From positions 1-25,581 of the IMG/VR virus record IMGVR_UViG_3300046810_000171: a stretch of DNA of 25,581 nt; one strand, written 5' to 3'. The notes under the pieces are model-generated. The model was given only the letters and a program-made list of their open reading frames with translations. It made no database searches and was not told where the DNA came from. Of the stretch, positions 7,791 to 14,151 are shown piece by piece. A program made the position numbers and the translations under genes. The stretch's first letter is position 1. Every line of letters begins with the position of its first letter. Source of the DNA: a virus.

Positions 7791-8219
7791 TCAACTAATT
7801 TCGTTCAGGAACTTCATGAAGCGTATGATTTCGGCTGCGGCGCGCGTGATAGCACGGCGGGTGGCAGCTGCAGGGTCATCGCCTGGAACTTCCTGTGCGA
7901 ATACGTTTCGAGGCTGACTTAGACCATCAGGCGATGTGATGCCAACAACGCCCTTGCATATGACTGCCGAATCGAACACTTCGACGGTGAACTTGAGCCG
8001 GACTAGCAGGTTGAACGCATCATCGCTGTGCACCAGCGAGTTCCAGGCGTAGACGGTTGAGCCATCGGGGAAGTTCAGGTTTCCATAGCCCTCGCCATCG
8101 ACCTCTACGAAGTCAGCATTGAGTGCTCGTGCGGCCTGCAACAACAGCTCATGATCCTCTCGCGAGATTTCCTTACGCGGCCCGCACGGCAGCTCGTCAA
8201 CCTCGTAACTCTCGTCCAT
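7791..8219 (-). CDS. Hypothetical protein, possible phage ABA-sandwich family
   Basis: This 142-residue protein has an LLLQAARAL helix near the N-terminus, a central WNSLVHSDDAFNLLVRL segment and a C-terminal ATRRAITRAAAEII helix. This pattern resembles small phage proteins called ABA sandwich or DUF2591/NinX-like, which have no firm biochemical role. The start MDESYEVDELP overlaps the end of the Q-position gene by 23 bases and has GGAG upstream. An earlier in-frame start would lie deeper in that gene. It is the last leftward gene before the terminator at 7653-7692. The family call is tentative. Confidence 0.7.
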   Translation of the reverse strand: MDESYEVDELPCGPRKEISREDHELLLQAARALNADFVEVDGEGYGNLNFPDGSTVYAWNSLVHSDDAFNLLVRLKFTVEVFDSAVICKGVVGITSPDGLSQPRNVFAQEVPGDDPAAATRRAITRAAAEIIRFMKFLNEIS

Positions 8220-8595
8220 TCCAGTGCTCCATGTTCTTTTCGACAACCGATTCTATCGCACGCTGGGCATCGCGGAACAGGTTGATGAAGATCGTGGCCG
8301 GTCGGTGCGCGATGCTGACCTTGCGGCAGACGACCTCCATGGGCGCGCCGCGGATGTAGCACCACCACAGGATGAGCCGATGCTTGGTATCGAGCTCGCG
8401 CATGCCACGCTCGATCGCGTGCGCGTCGTCCTCGTCGATTTTACGGCGCTCGGGCGACGCTGAGGTATCGCCCTCGGCCTCGCGGCGCAGCTGGTCGCAG
8501 TAGGCGGCCGTCGGGCTGATGCCCTGGCGCGGGCGGTCTTGGTAGACGCGCGCCCAGTTCTCCAGGCGCGAGCCGATGTCGCGGCGTTCGGTCAA
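8197..8595 (-). CDS. Q-position protein, probable late gene antiterminator
   Basis: This 132-residue protein begins with TTG. The choice rests on a GGAGGAGA ribosome binding site and on a TTGA overlap with the stop of the preceding gene. The C-terminal half (RELDTKHRLILWWCYIRGAPMEVVCRKVSIAHRPATIFINL) has a helix-turn-helix-like plan seen in small phage proteins that sit at the place of lambda Q. The role inferred is to let RNA polymerase pass terminators and express the late genes. Support is positional: it lies after RusA, directly before the late genes, which contain several strong terminators. It lacks the zinc-finger Cys pattern of lambda Q, so a direct transcription activator is the alternative. 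Confidence 0.65.
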   Translation of the reverse strand: MTERRDIGSRLENWARVYQDRPRQGISPTAAYCDQLRREAEGDTSASPERRKIDEDDAHAIERGMRELDTKHRLILWWCYIRGAPMEVVCRKVSIAHRPATIFINLFRDAQRAIESVVEKNMEHWNGRELRG

Positions 8596-8768
8596 GGTCC
8601 GATCTCCTCCGGCGCGACCAGCAGCGGGTCGACCGCGCCCAGCTCCTTGGCCTGGTGCTGGAGCTGGTCCAGGTTGCGGCGCATGGCGTTCAGCATGTTC
8701 TCTGCGACGTTCAGGCCGAGCCACAGGCCGAGGCCGGCGCCCAGGGCGAAAGCGGCGAGGGCGGTCAC
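8592..8768 (-). CDS. Small membrane protein between rusA and the Q-position gene
   Basis: This 58-residue protein has one transmembrane segment at the very N-terminus (ALAAFALGAGLGLWLGL, about residues 4-20), followed by a charged helix (NMLNAMRRNLDQLQHQAKEL). The GTG start overlaps the rusA stop in GTGA and its own stop overlaps the next start in TTGA, so it is embedded in a tight operon. No family is recognised. A spanin-like or holin-like job is possible by size, but the early-operon position speaks against lysis. Confidence 0.65.
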   Translation of the reverse strand: MTALAAFALGAGLGLWLGLNVAENMLNAMRRNLDQLQHQAKELGAVDPLLVAPEEIGP

Positions 8769-9241
8769 GCAGCCTCTCCCAGCAGATCCGCCTGCGGCTG
8801 CACCACCGGAATGCTGGTGATCGTCACGACCACGCGCGCCTCGCCGTCCGGCTCCATGCGCTCGGCAGTCAGGCGGCGCACCCACTTGTCGTCCTCGATC
8901 GCCACATCCTTGAGCGCGTCCAGCAGCACCTTGTTGGCGTTGTCCAGGTCCAGGCACTGCACGCCGTCGTCCCAGGCCGCGCCCAGCTTGCGCTGGCGGG
9001 TCTGCCAGTCGAGCGGGCGGTGCGGGTAGAGCTGCACGTCGATGCGCACGCGCCCGGGCAGCGGACGGCGGACGCCGGCGGCTACGCACAGCGCTTCGAC
9101 CTCGCCCTTATACGCCTTCGCCTCGGGCGTCACGTAGGTCAGGGACATCGCCTTGCGCGCGCCCTTGGCGGGGATCGTGCGCGTGGCCCAGTAGCGGTTC
9201 GCGCTGATCGGGTAGGGCAGGGTGAGGGTGATCGGGGTCAT
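8765..9241 (-). CDS. rusA: RusA-type Holliday junction resolvase
   Basis: This 158-residue endonuclease resolves four-way DNA junctions formed during phage replication and recombination. The N-terminal LPYPISANRYW and the central LDLDNANKVLLDAL...VAIEDDKWV carry the conserved aspartates of RusA (equivalent to Asp70, Asp72 and Asp91), so the active site looks intact. The length is slightly above E. coli RusA (120), with an extended C-terminus. The ATG start (MTPITLTL) overlaps the preceding stop in ATGA. A GTG two codons upstream is an alternative. The position in the replication operon fits the role. Confidence 0.93.
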   Translation of the reverse strand: MTPITLTLPYPISANRYWATRTIPAKGARKAMSLTYVTPEAKAYKGEVEALCVAAGVRRPLPGRVRIDVQLYPHRPLDWQTRQRKLGAAWDDGVQCLDLDNANKVLLDALKDVAIEDDKWVRRLTAERMEPDGEARVVVTITSIPVVQPQADLLGEAA

Positions 9242-9426
9242 TTCCACTCGCTCCGAGGCAGCAGGCGCGCCGCCAGCGTCTTGGTGTCAACTTCGATGCG
9301 TCCGTAATCGCCGTACTCGAAATATTCTTCGCAGAACTCATCACGCTTGCGTTCGCTGCGCGGATAGGCACCTTTGATGATTTCGTAGATGGCGTCTGGG
9401 CTTTTGAATTTGATGACGACCTTCAT
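9238..9426 (-). CDS. Hypothetical 62-residue phage protein
   Basis: The start MKVVIKFKSP has a strong AAGGAG site at proper spacing, and the stop overlaps rusA in ATGA. The protein has a predicted beta strand at the start and an acidic-aromatic centre (DEFCEEYFEYGDYGRIEV). No domain is recognised. Tight coupling with rusA suggests a role in DNA metabolism or only shared expression. Confidence 0.75.
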   Translation of the reverse strand: MKVVIKFKSPDAIYEIIKGAYPRSERKRDEFCEEYFEYGDYGRIEVDTKTLAARLLPRSEWK

Positions 9427-9484
9427 TCGTGTTCTCCTTGTCGTTGTTGTTGCCGCCCGGCTGGCCGGGCGGGGTGGTGGTGGG

Positions 9485-10351
9485 TCAGCCCGGGTAGTAC
9501 GGCTGGCTGTAGCCGGAGGCATCGCTGGCGGCGGCCGGCGCGTCGACGATCAGCCAGTCCTCGGCCAGCGCATCGCTGCCGCTGGGCGCCCAGGTGCTCA
9601 CGGTGTCGTCTGCGCCCTTGAGCGCGAGGTAGGCGTTGTACGGGACCAAGCCGCCGTCGCCGAAGAAAGCCTTGGCCGCGCCGGTCTGCGCCGGGTAGCT
9701 GTTGGCTGGCACCAGGTAGGCGAACATGCCCTTGCCGTTCCAGCCGGCGCGCGCCACACGATTACCAGCCTTGAGCGCGACCAGTGCGTAGCCGAAGGTC
9801 AGGCCGGAAGCGGGCATTGGCGAAGCGTCCGGCAGCGGCGCTGGGCCGGTGGCCTTGGCTCCGTCCGCGTAGGCCTTCGTCTCGATGCTGGGCGCGGCCT
9901 GGCCGTCGATGTGCGCCTGGTACACCTCGGCCGCCTTCAGCACATCCCGGTGATTGCAGATGCCGGGCGTGCGCAGGGCCATTTCGACGGCCTGGGCCCG
10001 CAGGTACGCAGCGTCACGTGCGCTGGCGCCGATGATTTGGCCGCCGCATGCCGTCGACAACTGAGTCTTCGGCTCATCGCCGCGCGCCAGTTCGGTCTCG
10101 GCCTTCTCCGCCTGCTGCTTCTGGTACGGCATCCAGTGCCACGACTGCAAGCAGCCGGGCTCCTGCTCGGGATCTGCGTGCGTGACGGTCGGCTTGTTGC
10201 CCCAGTCGGTGTCCGTGACGTTCAGCGGGAACACGTACAGGTCCGCATTGAACGGGCCGTTGCCCTTGATGACGATGGCGGGACGGACCTCGCCGTCGGC
10301 GCCGCGGTACCAGACGATGCGGCCAGGTGTCGGGGTGATGGTGGTGCTCAT
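9485..10351 (-). CDS. Three-part protein with C-terminal DUF2829 (Tad2-like) domain
   Basis: This 288-residue protein has three parts. Residues 1-80 (GRIVWYR...RPAIVIKG...LYVFPLNV...WHWMPY) are a small beta-barrel-like segment common in phage proteins. Residues about 93-151 are a short helical segment. Residues about 184-271 are a DUF2829 domain, seen in LTFGYALVALKAGNRVARAGWNGKGMF and in the ending WAPSGSDALAEDWLIVD. DUF2829 contains Tad2, a phage protein that binds the signal molecule of Thoeris defence and, in some members, CBASS cyclic nucleotides. The inference is that this phage can soak up a host immune signal. Single-domain Tad2 proteins are about 80-100 residues, so the N-terminal fusion is notable. 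ATG is preceded by GGAGAAGC. Confidence 0.88.
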   Translation of the reverse strand: MSTTITPTPGRIVWYRGADGEVRPAIVIKGNGPFNADLYVFPLNVTDTDWGNKPTVTHADPEQEPGCLQSWHWMPYQKQQAEKAETELARGDEPKTQLSTACGGQIIGASARDAAYLRAQAVEMALRTPGICNHRDVLKAAEVYQAHIDGQAAPSIETKAYADGAKATGPAPLPDASPMPASGLTFGYALVALKAGNRVARAGWNGKGMFAYLVPANSYPAQTGAAKAFFGDGGLVPYNAYLALKGADDTVSTWAPSGSDALAEDWLIVDAPAAASDASGYSQPYYPG

Positions 10352-10402
10352 GCTTCTCCTTCAGGTTGGTGCTGCGGTGGTGCGCTCGCGCGCGAAATGG
10401 TC

Positions 10403-10618
10403 TCAACGCTTCCTGCTGTCCCGCTGCCGAAACTCCGCCAGCAGTTCCTGCCCGCTCTTGGCGCCGTTCCTGGCTTCGAGCGATCCGGCGGCCACGAACA
10501 GGACGCACGGGCGGTCGTCAGCTTCTGCTGGCCTGTCGAAGCCAGTGCAGTGGCCCGTTCCCGTTTTCGCGGGGACGAACTTGGCGCAGGCGCCGCAGGG
10601 CGGGTGGTCGCGGTTCAT
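10403..10618 (-). CDS. Small Cys-rich, probably zinc-binding phage protein
   Basis: This 71-residue protein has CGAC at residues 8-11, then HC at 23-24, then Cys38 in DDRPCVLF. Four Cys and a His in this spacing suggest one bound metal ion. Similar short proteins are common beside lambda P-like genes in Burkholderiales phages. The start overlaps the upstream stop in ATGA. The biochemical role is unknown. Confidence 0.72.
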   Translation of the reverse strand: MNRDHPPCGACAKFVPAKTGTGHCTGFDRPAEADDRPCVLFVAAGSLEARNGAKSGQELLAEFRQRDSRKR

Positions 10619-11355
10619 GCCTGGCCAAGCGCCTGTCGTGCGAACAGCACTTGGGTCGGCGTCAGCCTCTCGCCGGCCTTGTGACGCTCCAGCAGCTTCC
10701 GGGCCCAGGCGGTGCCTGCGAACGTGTGCATGACCTGGTCGGCTGCTTGCTTGATCGCCTGGCGCGCCTTCTCGGTGCCGGTGGCCGACTTGCCGGGTGC
10801 AGCCAGCGCCTTCATTGGCCTCGGGATCTCGGCCCACTCGGTCTTCGCCAGCTCCTTCGCCAGCGAGGTTTCCCAGCGCGCGCGGACGTGGCTGTAGGCC
10901 TGCTCGCGCAGCTCGACTGCGATCGGCATGGCGGCCCAGTAGATCGCCGGGTGCGACCATTCGCCCATCTCGCCGTTGACGCGGGCCTGGACGCCGTTGA
11001 CGGCCTCGTAATACGCCTTGAGAGGATCCAGTGCGGGCCGGCAGGCCTGCATGAACTCGGCGACGCTGGGCGGCCAGCCGAAGCGCTTGCGGCACTCGCG
11101 CAGGCCGACCTTGACGTCGTGCGGCGTGATGCCTTCCTCCTCGAACGCTTCGACCCAGCTCTCGGCCCAGTTGTCGATCGCCTGCTGATTCTTGAAGTTC
11201 TGCCGCCACTTGCCCGGGTAGGCGCCGTCCAGGCGGTTGAAGAGGTGGTCGATCAGCGAGATGCCCAGGTCCGGCATCGGGTCGAACCAGTGCGAGAACG
11301 GGCGCGTGGTTGGTGCCGAGGGCAGATGGGCCGGGAAATCGGCGAGGTCGTTCAT
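10615..11355 (-). CDS. Lambda P-like replication protein (helicase loader)
   Basis: This 246-residue protein resembles the lambda P family, which captures the host DnaB helicase and delivers it to the phage origin. The N-terminal half (LIDHLFNRLDGAYPGKWRQNF, AIDNWAESWVEAFEEEGIT, LRECRKRFGWPPSVAEFMQAC) matches the family pattern well. The C-terminal third is more variable and Ala/Lys-rich. It follows the DUF1376 gene with an ATGA overlap, mirroring lambda O-P. No ATPase motif is present, as expected for P rather than DnaC. Confidence 0.88.
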   Translation of the reverse strand: MNDLADFPAHLPSAPTTRPFSHWFDPMPDLGISLIDHLFNRLDGAYPGKWRQNFKNQQAIDNWAESWVEAFEEEGITPHDVKVGLRECRKRFGWPPSVAEFMQACRPALDPLKAYYEAVNGVQARVNGEMGEWSHPAIYWAAMPIAVELREQAYSHVRARWETSLAKELAKTEWAEIPRPMKALAAPGKSATGTEKARQAIKQAADQVMHTFAGTAWARKLLERHKAGERLTPTQVLFARQALGQA

Positions 11356-12158
11356 GGGGCTCTCCGGTTGCGGTTGACGTGGGCAACAGGGTCGAAGGGC
11401 TCGGTGCGGCCGTGGCCGTTGACCTGCTGCGGCTGTGCGGCGCCGCGGGCGTTCAGGCCTGCGGCTTCCTTGGCCCAGCGCTCCAGGATGGCGAAGACGT
11501 AGGCCGGCGCGATGCGCTCCTCCGGCTTCGAGCGTTTCGCGTCGGCGCAGGCGGCCTGCATGGTTTCGACGGTGACGCCCTGTTCGGCCAGGGCGATCAG
11601 GCGCGGGTCAGCAGGCTGGCCCATGATCCCGACGTCGCGCATCGCCTTGCTCAGCAGGCCAACAGGCGTCGGCTGTACACCGTCCCCCGCGCCCAACTCC
11701 GGTTGAGTAGGCGCGGTGTCTCCAAGGGTTTTAGTCTGGAGTCTGGAGTCTGGAGTCTGGCTAAGGTTATTTTCAGAACCCACATGGTTTCCAACAGCAG
11801 AACCATCTGGGTTTTCTTCGGTTGCCGAATTGGTTACTGTTTTCCTCGGCCGCCCACCCTTCGCGCCGTTCTCTCGGTTCTTGTCCGCTTTCGCGCTGGC
11901 GATGCCGATTTCTTCCTCGCAGCGGCCTTGCGTCCAGGTGCCGTCGGTCAGCGTGAAGAACTCGTCGAGCACGTTGGCCAGCGCCTGCAGCTCATCCTTC
12001 GACCTGGCACCGATCAGCCGCGCGGCCTTGTCCTCGGGGATCCCGGCTTCGCGTGTGTAGTAGACGTCCATCAGGCGCGAGTAGATGCCGTGCTCGAGCA
12101 GCGTCAGGTGGCCGGCCTTCTTGATGTAGTCGCCGATGTGGCGTTTGTAGAAGTTCAT
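11352..12158 (-). CDS. DUF1376 (YdaU-like) replication initiation protein
   Basis: This 268-residue protein has an N-terminal DUF1376 domain (MNFYKRHIGDYIKKAGHLT... to about residue 95), typical of phage replication proteins at the lambda O position. A variable Asn/Ser/Gln-rich linker (about 105-155) follows, then a C-terminal domain (about 165-240, with MRDVGIM...LIALAEQGVTVETMQAACADAK) that probably binds partners. The linker is encoded by AT-richer DNA containing four 7-bp tandem repeats, possibly the origin. The start MNFYKRH overlaps the methylase stop in ATGA. Only the general role in replication is inferred for this family. Confidence 0.85.
   Translation of the reverse strand: MNFYKRHIGDYIKKAGHLTLLEHGIYSRLMDVYYTREAGIPEDKAARLIGARSKDELQALANVLDEFFTLTDGTWTQGRCEEEIGIASAKADKNRENGAKGGRPRKTVTNSATEENPDGSAVGNHVGSENNLSQTPDSRLQTKTLGDTAPTQPELGAGDGVQPTPVGLLSKAMRDVGIMGQPADPRLIALAEQGVTVETMQAACADAKRSKPEERIAPAYVFAILERWAKEAAGLNARGAAQPQQVNGHGRTEPFDPVAHVNRNRRAP
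11734..11760. repeat. 7-bp tandem repeat (GTCTGGA) inside the replication gene
   Basis: Three perfect and one partial copy of GTCTGGA lie in the linker-coding part of the DUF1376 gene. About 90 bases of AT-richer sequence follow at 11761-11850. A unit of 7 is not a multiple of 3, so gain or loss of one copy would shift the reading frame. The layout recalls the iterons plus AT-rich tract inside lambda O. Confidence 0.8.
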
Positions 12159-13018
12159 GCGAACATCCTTCCCTGCGCGGCCTGCTGCTCGAGCGCGGCG
12201 GCGCACGCCGGGTTCAGCCAGACGACCTCGGTCGATGCCTTGCCGTGGTCTGCGTTGTGCCGGCGCTCGTAGCGGATCCAGTCCGGATACAGCTCGTCGT
12301 CGTACAGTTCGCTTGGGTAGCCGGACAGTACGACCATGCTCTCGACCTGGTGCAGGGAGGAAGCCAGCGCGCGGTGGGCGGTATCGTCCATCTCGTGGCG
12401 GTACCCGCGGCTCGCTGCCCTGGTGCTGTGGCAGTACGGCGGATCCACATAGATCAGGGTATTGACGGTGTCCATGCGCCGGATGATTTCGAGGGCGTCG
12501 CAGTTTTCGATGAGTACTCCCTGCAGCCTACGGGTGAAGGAGGGGATGGCGTCCGGCCAGGATGAGTACTCGATCGCCGGCAGCACGCGGCCATCGGTCA
12601 TCCTCGAGCGAAACCCGGTGCGGTGCGGCCTGGTGGCCGAATCGCTGCCGAACCCCAGGAACGCCTTCGTCACCAGTTTGTGCGCCCGGTCGAGATCGTC
12701 GACAGGCGGCTCGTATGCCCAGTTGAATTCGTCGCGTGCGAACGGCGTCAGGGCCACGCGGCGCTGCAGCTCAAGCGCACGATCGGGATCACGCAAGATG
12801 CGGAAGAGGTTGACGACCTCGCCGTCCAGGTCGTTGTAGCACTCGGCCCCGACGCGTGGCTTTTGGAGCAGCACGGACGCGGCGCCGCCGAACGGCTCTA
12901 CGTAGACGGTGTGGCGGGGGAAGAAGCTGAGGATCCACGGCGCCAGGCGGAACTTGCCGCCGTGGTAGCGCAGCACCGGGCGGGCCGGCGCTTCGAGAAT
13001 GTCGGTGGTGGTCGTCAT
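12155..13018 (-). CDS. D12-class DNA adenine N6-methyltransferase (Dam-like)
   Basis: This 287-residue enzyme should transfer a methyl group from S-adenosylmethionine to adenine in DNA. It shows YHGGK at 18-22, the cofactor-binding VEPFGGAASVLL at 40-51, ND at 62-63, and the catalytic DPPY at 192-195, in the order expected for the D12 class. The start MTTTTDIL is chosen for its ATGA overlap with the previous stop. A TTG three codons earlier is possible. No restriction gene is adjacent, so it is a lone methylase, perhaps protecting phage DNA or marking the origin. The target sequence cannot be read from the gene. Confidence 0.92.
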   Translation of the reverse strand: MTTTTDILEAPARPVLRYHGGKFRLAPWILSFFPRHTVYVEPFGGAASVLLQKPRVGAECYNDLDGEVVNLFRILRDPDRALELQRRVALTPFARDEFNWAYEPPVDDLDRAHKLVTKAFLGFGSDSATRPHRTGFRSRMTDGRVLPAIEYSSWPDAIPSFTRRLQGVLIENCDALEIIRRMDTVNTLIYVDPPYCHSTRAASRGYRHEMDDTAHRALASSLHQVESMVVLSGYPSELYDDELYPDWIRYERRHNADHGKASTEVVWLNPACAAALEQQAAQGRMFA

Positions 13019-13239
13019 GGCGGGCAAGCCTCCGCCAGTGCGTGGTCAAGCTCACGGGCGGCCCAGGCGCGGTCGTCCTGCAGCTCGCGCTGACGCTGCA
13101 TATAGCTGATTTGCCAGTCGACGATCGCACGCGAACCGGGGTTCATATCGTGGTCGTCGATGCCGAGGCCGCGGTCGAACGCGTCGGCGCCGCGGTCCTG
13201 CATGATCTGTGGGGTGACGGCGCGGATAGATTGGTCCAT
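13015..13239 (-). CDS. Hypothetical 74-residue early protein
   Basis: MDQSIRAVTPQIMQDRGADAF begins a small, charged, mostly helical protein with a C-terminal AWAARELDHALAEACPP. The start shares a base with the preceding stop (TGATG) and the stop overlaps the methylase start (ATGA), so it is a real member of the leftward operon. No domain is recognised. Confidence 0.72.
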   Translation of the reverse strand: MDQSIRAVTPQIMQDRGADAFDRGLGIDDHDMNPGSRAIVDWQISYMQRQRELQDDRAWAARELDHALAEACPP

Positions 13240-13415
13240 CAGCGCTCCCCCAGCGTGTCGACGGCCTCGCGCAGCCGCTGCAGCTCACGATGCTGCGCGC
13301 GCTTGGCCGTGTCGGTCCTTTCGCCGATCGCCTTCTTCTCGGCCCGGCGCCAGGTCTTTGCCTGGTGTGCGATCCGCTCGTCCGGCGTCGCCCGTTTTGT
13401 CTCTTGGTCCTGCAT
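13239..13415 (-). CDS. Small 58-residue basic helical protein
   Basis: The reading frame gives MQDQETKRATPDERIAHQAK and continues as a basic coiled-coil-like helix to LREAVDTLGER. A GAAGGAA motif lies about 10 bases before ATG. The stop TGA shares its A with the next ATG. It fills what would otherwise be a gap in a tightly packed operon. The function is unknown. Confidence 0.65.
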   Translation of the reverse strand: MQDQETKRATPDERIAHQAKTWRRAEKKAIGERTDTAKRAQHRELQRLREAVDTLGER

Positions 13416-13429
13416 ATGGTTCGTTCCTT

Positions 13430-13543
13430 CTAATCTGTGGCTACCCAGGCGAGGGAGCGCGGTTTGAAATCGCCCTTAAAGATGCAGGCGGCGCGAACCA
13501 CCTGCTGCACTGGCGCGGTTCGGGAAGCGGTGCTTATGGCCAT
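13430..13543 (-). CDS. Possible overlapping 37-residue ORF
   Basis: MAISTASRTAPVQQVV... reads in another frame over the 3' end of the gene at 13476-13754, with a GAAGGG motif upstream. It could be a coupled small gene, or the end of its neighbour after a frameshift. The evidence is thin. Confidence 0.25.
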   Translation of the reverse strand: MAISTASRTAPVQQVVRAACIFKGDFKPRSLAWVATD

Positions 13544-13754
13544 GACATGGCCCTTCAGCTTTGCGCTTCGGGAAGCTACGATTCGCGCGGTCCCGTTCGA
13601 TCTTCTCCAGCAGGGCGGCCCGGATGAACGGGGCAACTCGGCTGCCGATGCTCGCGCAGTGCTTGCGGATCGTGCTGTCCTCGACCTCGTTGACCGGGAC
13701 CTTCAGGGGCGGCAAGTCGCGGATCAGGCTTTCGGCGGTAATGGTGGTGCTCAT
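13476..13754 (-). CDS. Hypothetical first gene after the cro terminator
   Basis: This 92-residue protein starts MSTTITAESLIRDLPPLK with a good AGGAGAAACC upstream. Residues about 15-60 form a neat helical segment (VNEVEDSTIRKHCASIGSRVAPFIRAALLEKIERDRA) that may be a small DNA-binding or regulatory domain. The C-terminal 30 residues are basic and look unstructured, and another frame is open here, so the true end is less certain. By position it resembles lambda CII, but no helix-turn-helix can be claimed. Confidence 0.6.
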   Translation of the reverse strand: MSTTITAESLIRDLPPLKVPVNEVEDSTIRKHCASIGSRVAPFIRAALLEKIERDRANRSFPKRKAEGPCHGHKHRFPNRASAAGGSRRLHL

Positions 13755-13832
13755 GGTTTCTCCTATTGGTGCGGTGGTTCAGGACTTCGGGGTGATGCTG
13801 GGCAAGTGCCCTGTTGCAACTTTTTAGGCAAC

Positions 13833-13858
13833 AAAAAAAGCCGCGCGTTACTGCGGCT
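13833..13858 (-). terminator. Terminator overlapping the end of cro (tR1-like)
   Basis: On the minus strand AGCCGC pairs with GCGGCT around an 8-base loop and is followed by a 7-base U-tract. The cro stop codon lies in the loop. Most leftward transcripts would stop here unless antitermination or read-through occurs. Confidence 0.8.
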
Positions 13859-14078
13859 GGGATTCGGGGTGAGGTGGGGCGGTTGCGACGTTGTGCTCCT
13901 TCGCTAGCCGTTCGAGGCCGCTGATAACCTGATAGGACGGGCGCTTTATTCCGGCTTTGCCTGCCTCCATGTCGCTGACAGAGGTCTGCGAAAGGCCAAG
14001 CTCGCGACCGATTTGGGTTTGAGTCAGCCCGGCTTGGCGCAGGCCCTTGACGGTGAATGGGATATTTATGGTGTCCAT
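13848..14078 (-). CDS. cro: Cro-like repressor
   Basis: This 76-residue protein has a helix-turn-helix at about residues 18-41 (LTQTQIGRELGLSQTSVSDMEAG) and is transcribed divergently from the CI-type gene. This is the classical place of Cro, which favours the lytic path by shutting off cI. The start MDTINIPF is chosen because the strong promoter PR would begin transcription at about 14078-14080, right at this ATG, and no ribosome binding site precedes it. The mRNA is therefore probably leaderless. The longer frame (12 more residues) starts upstream of the predicted transcript. A transcriptional activator function instead of repression cannot be excluded. Confidence 0.85.
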   Translation of the reverse strand: MDTINIPFTVKGLRQAGLTQTQIGRELGLSQTSVSDMEAGKAGIKRPSYQVISGLERLAKEHNVATAPPHPESQPQ

Positions 14079-14085
14079 GGAGGCA

Positions 14086-14114
14086 ATTATGGGAACTCCG
14101 GTAAAAACTGTCAA
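14086..14114 (-). promoter_or_regulatory. PR-like leftward promoter of cro
   Basis: TTGACA (14109-14114) and CATAAT (14086-14091) on the minus strand are separated by 17 bases, close to the sigma-70 optimum. Operator copies overlap the upstream edge and lie in the spacer. The predicted start of RNA coincides with the cro ATG. Confidence 0.85.
14089..14102. promoter_or_regulatory. Operator copy in the PR spacer (10 of 14)
   Basis: ATGGGAACTCCGGT matches the operator ACCGGAAAACCGGT at 10 of 14 positions, with one good half-site. It lies between the -35 and -10 boxes of PR, 25 bases from the central operator. Confidence 0.5.
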
Positions 14115-14127
14115 CCGGTTTTCCGGT
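14114..14127. promoter_or_regulatory. Central operator, perfect palindrome apart from the core
   Basis: ACCGGTTTTCCGGT (reverse complement ACCGGAAAACCGGT) has perfect 5-bp arms, and its end base is the first base of the PR -35 box. A binding protein here would block PR. Confidence 0.8.
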
Positions 14128-14137
14128 TATCTTCCAC

Positions 14138-14151
14138 GCAACAATATCGGT
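14138..14151. promoter_or_regulatory. Weak operator copy next to the cI start (8 of 14)
   Basis: GCAACAATATCGGT keeps only the right half-site. Its spacing of exactly 24 bases from the central operator makes it worth noting as a possible low-affinity third site. Confidence 0.3.

Noticed and set aside
9389-10684. 431-codon plus-strand ORF opposite the DUF2829 protein
   Set aside because: It crosses several well-supported minus-strand genes and shows no domain.
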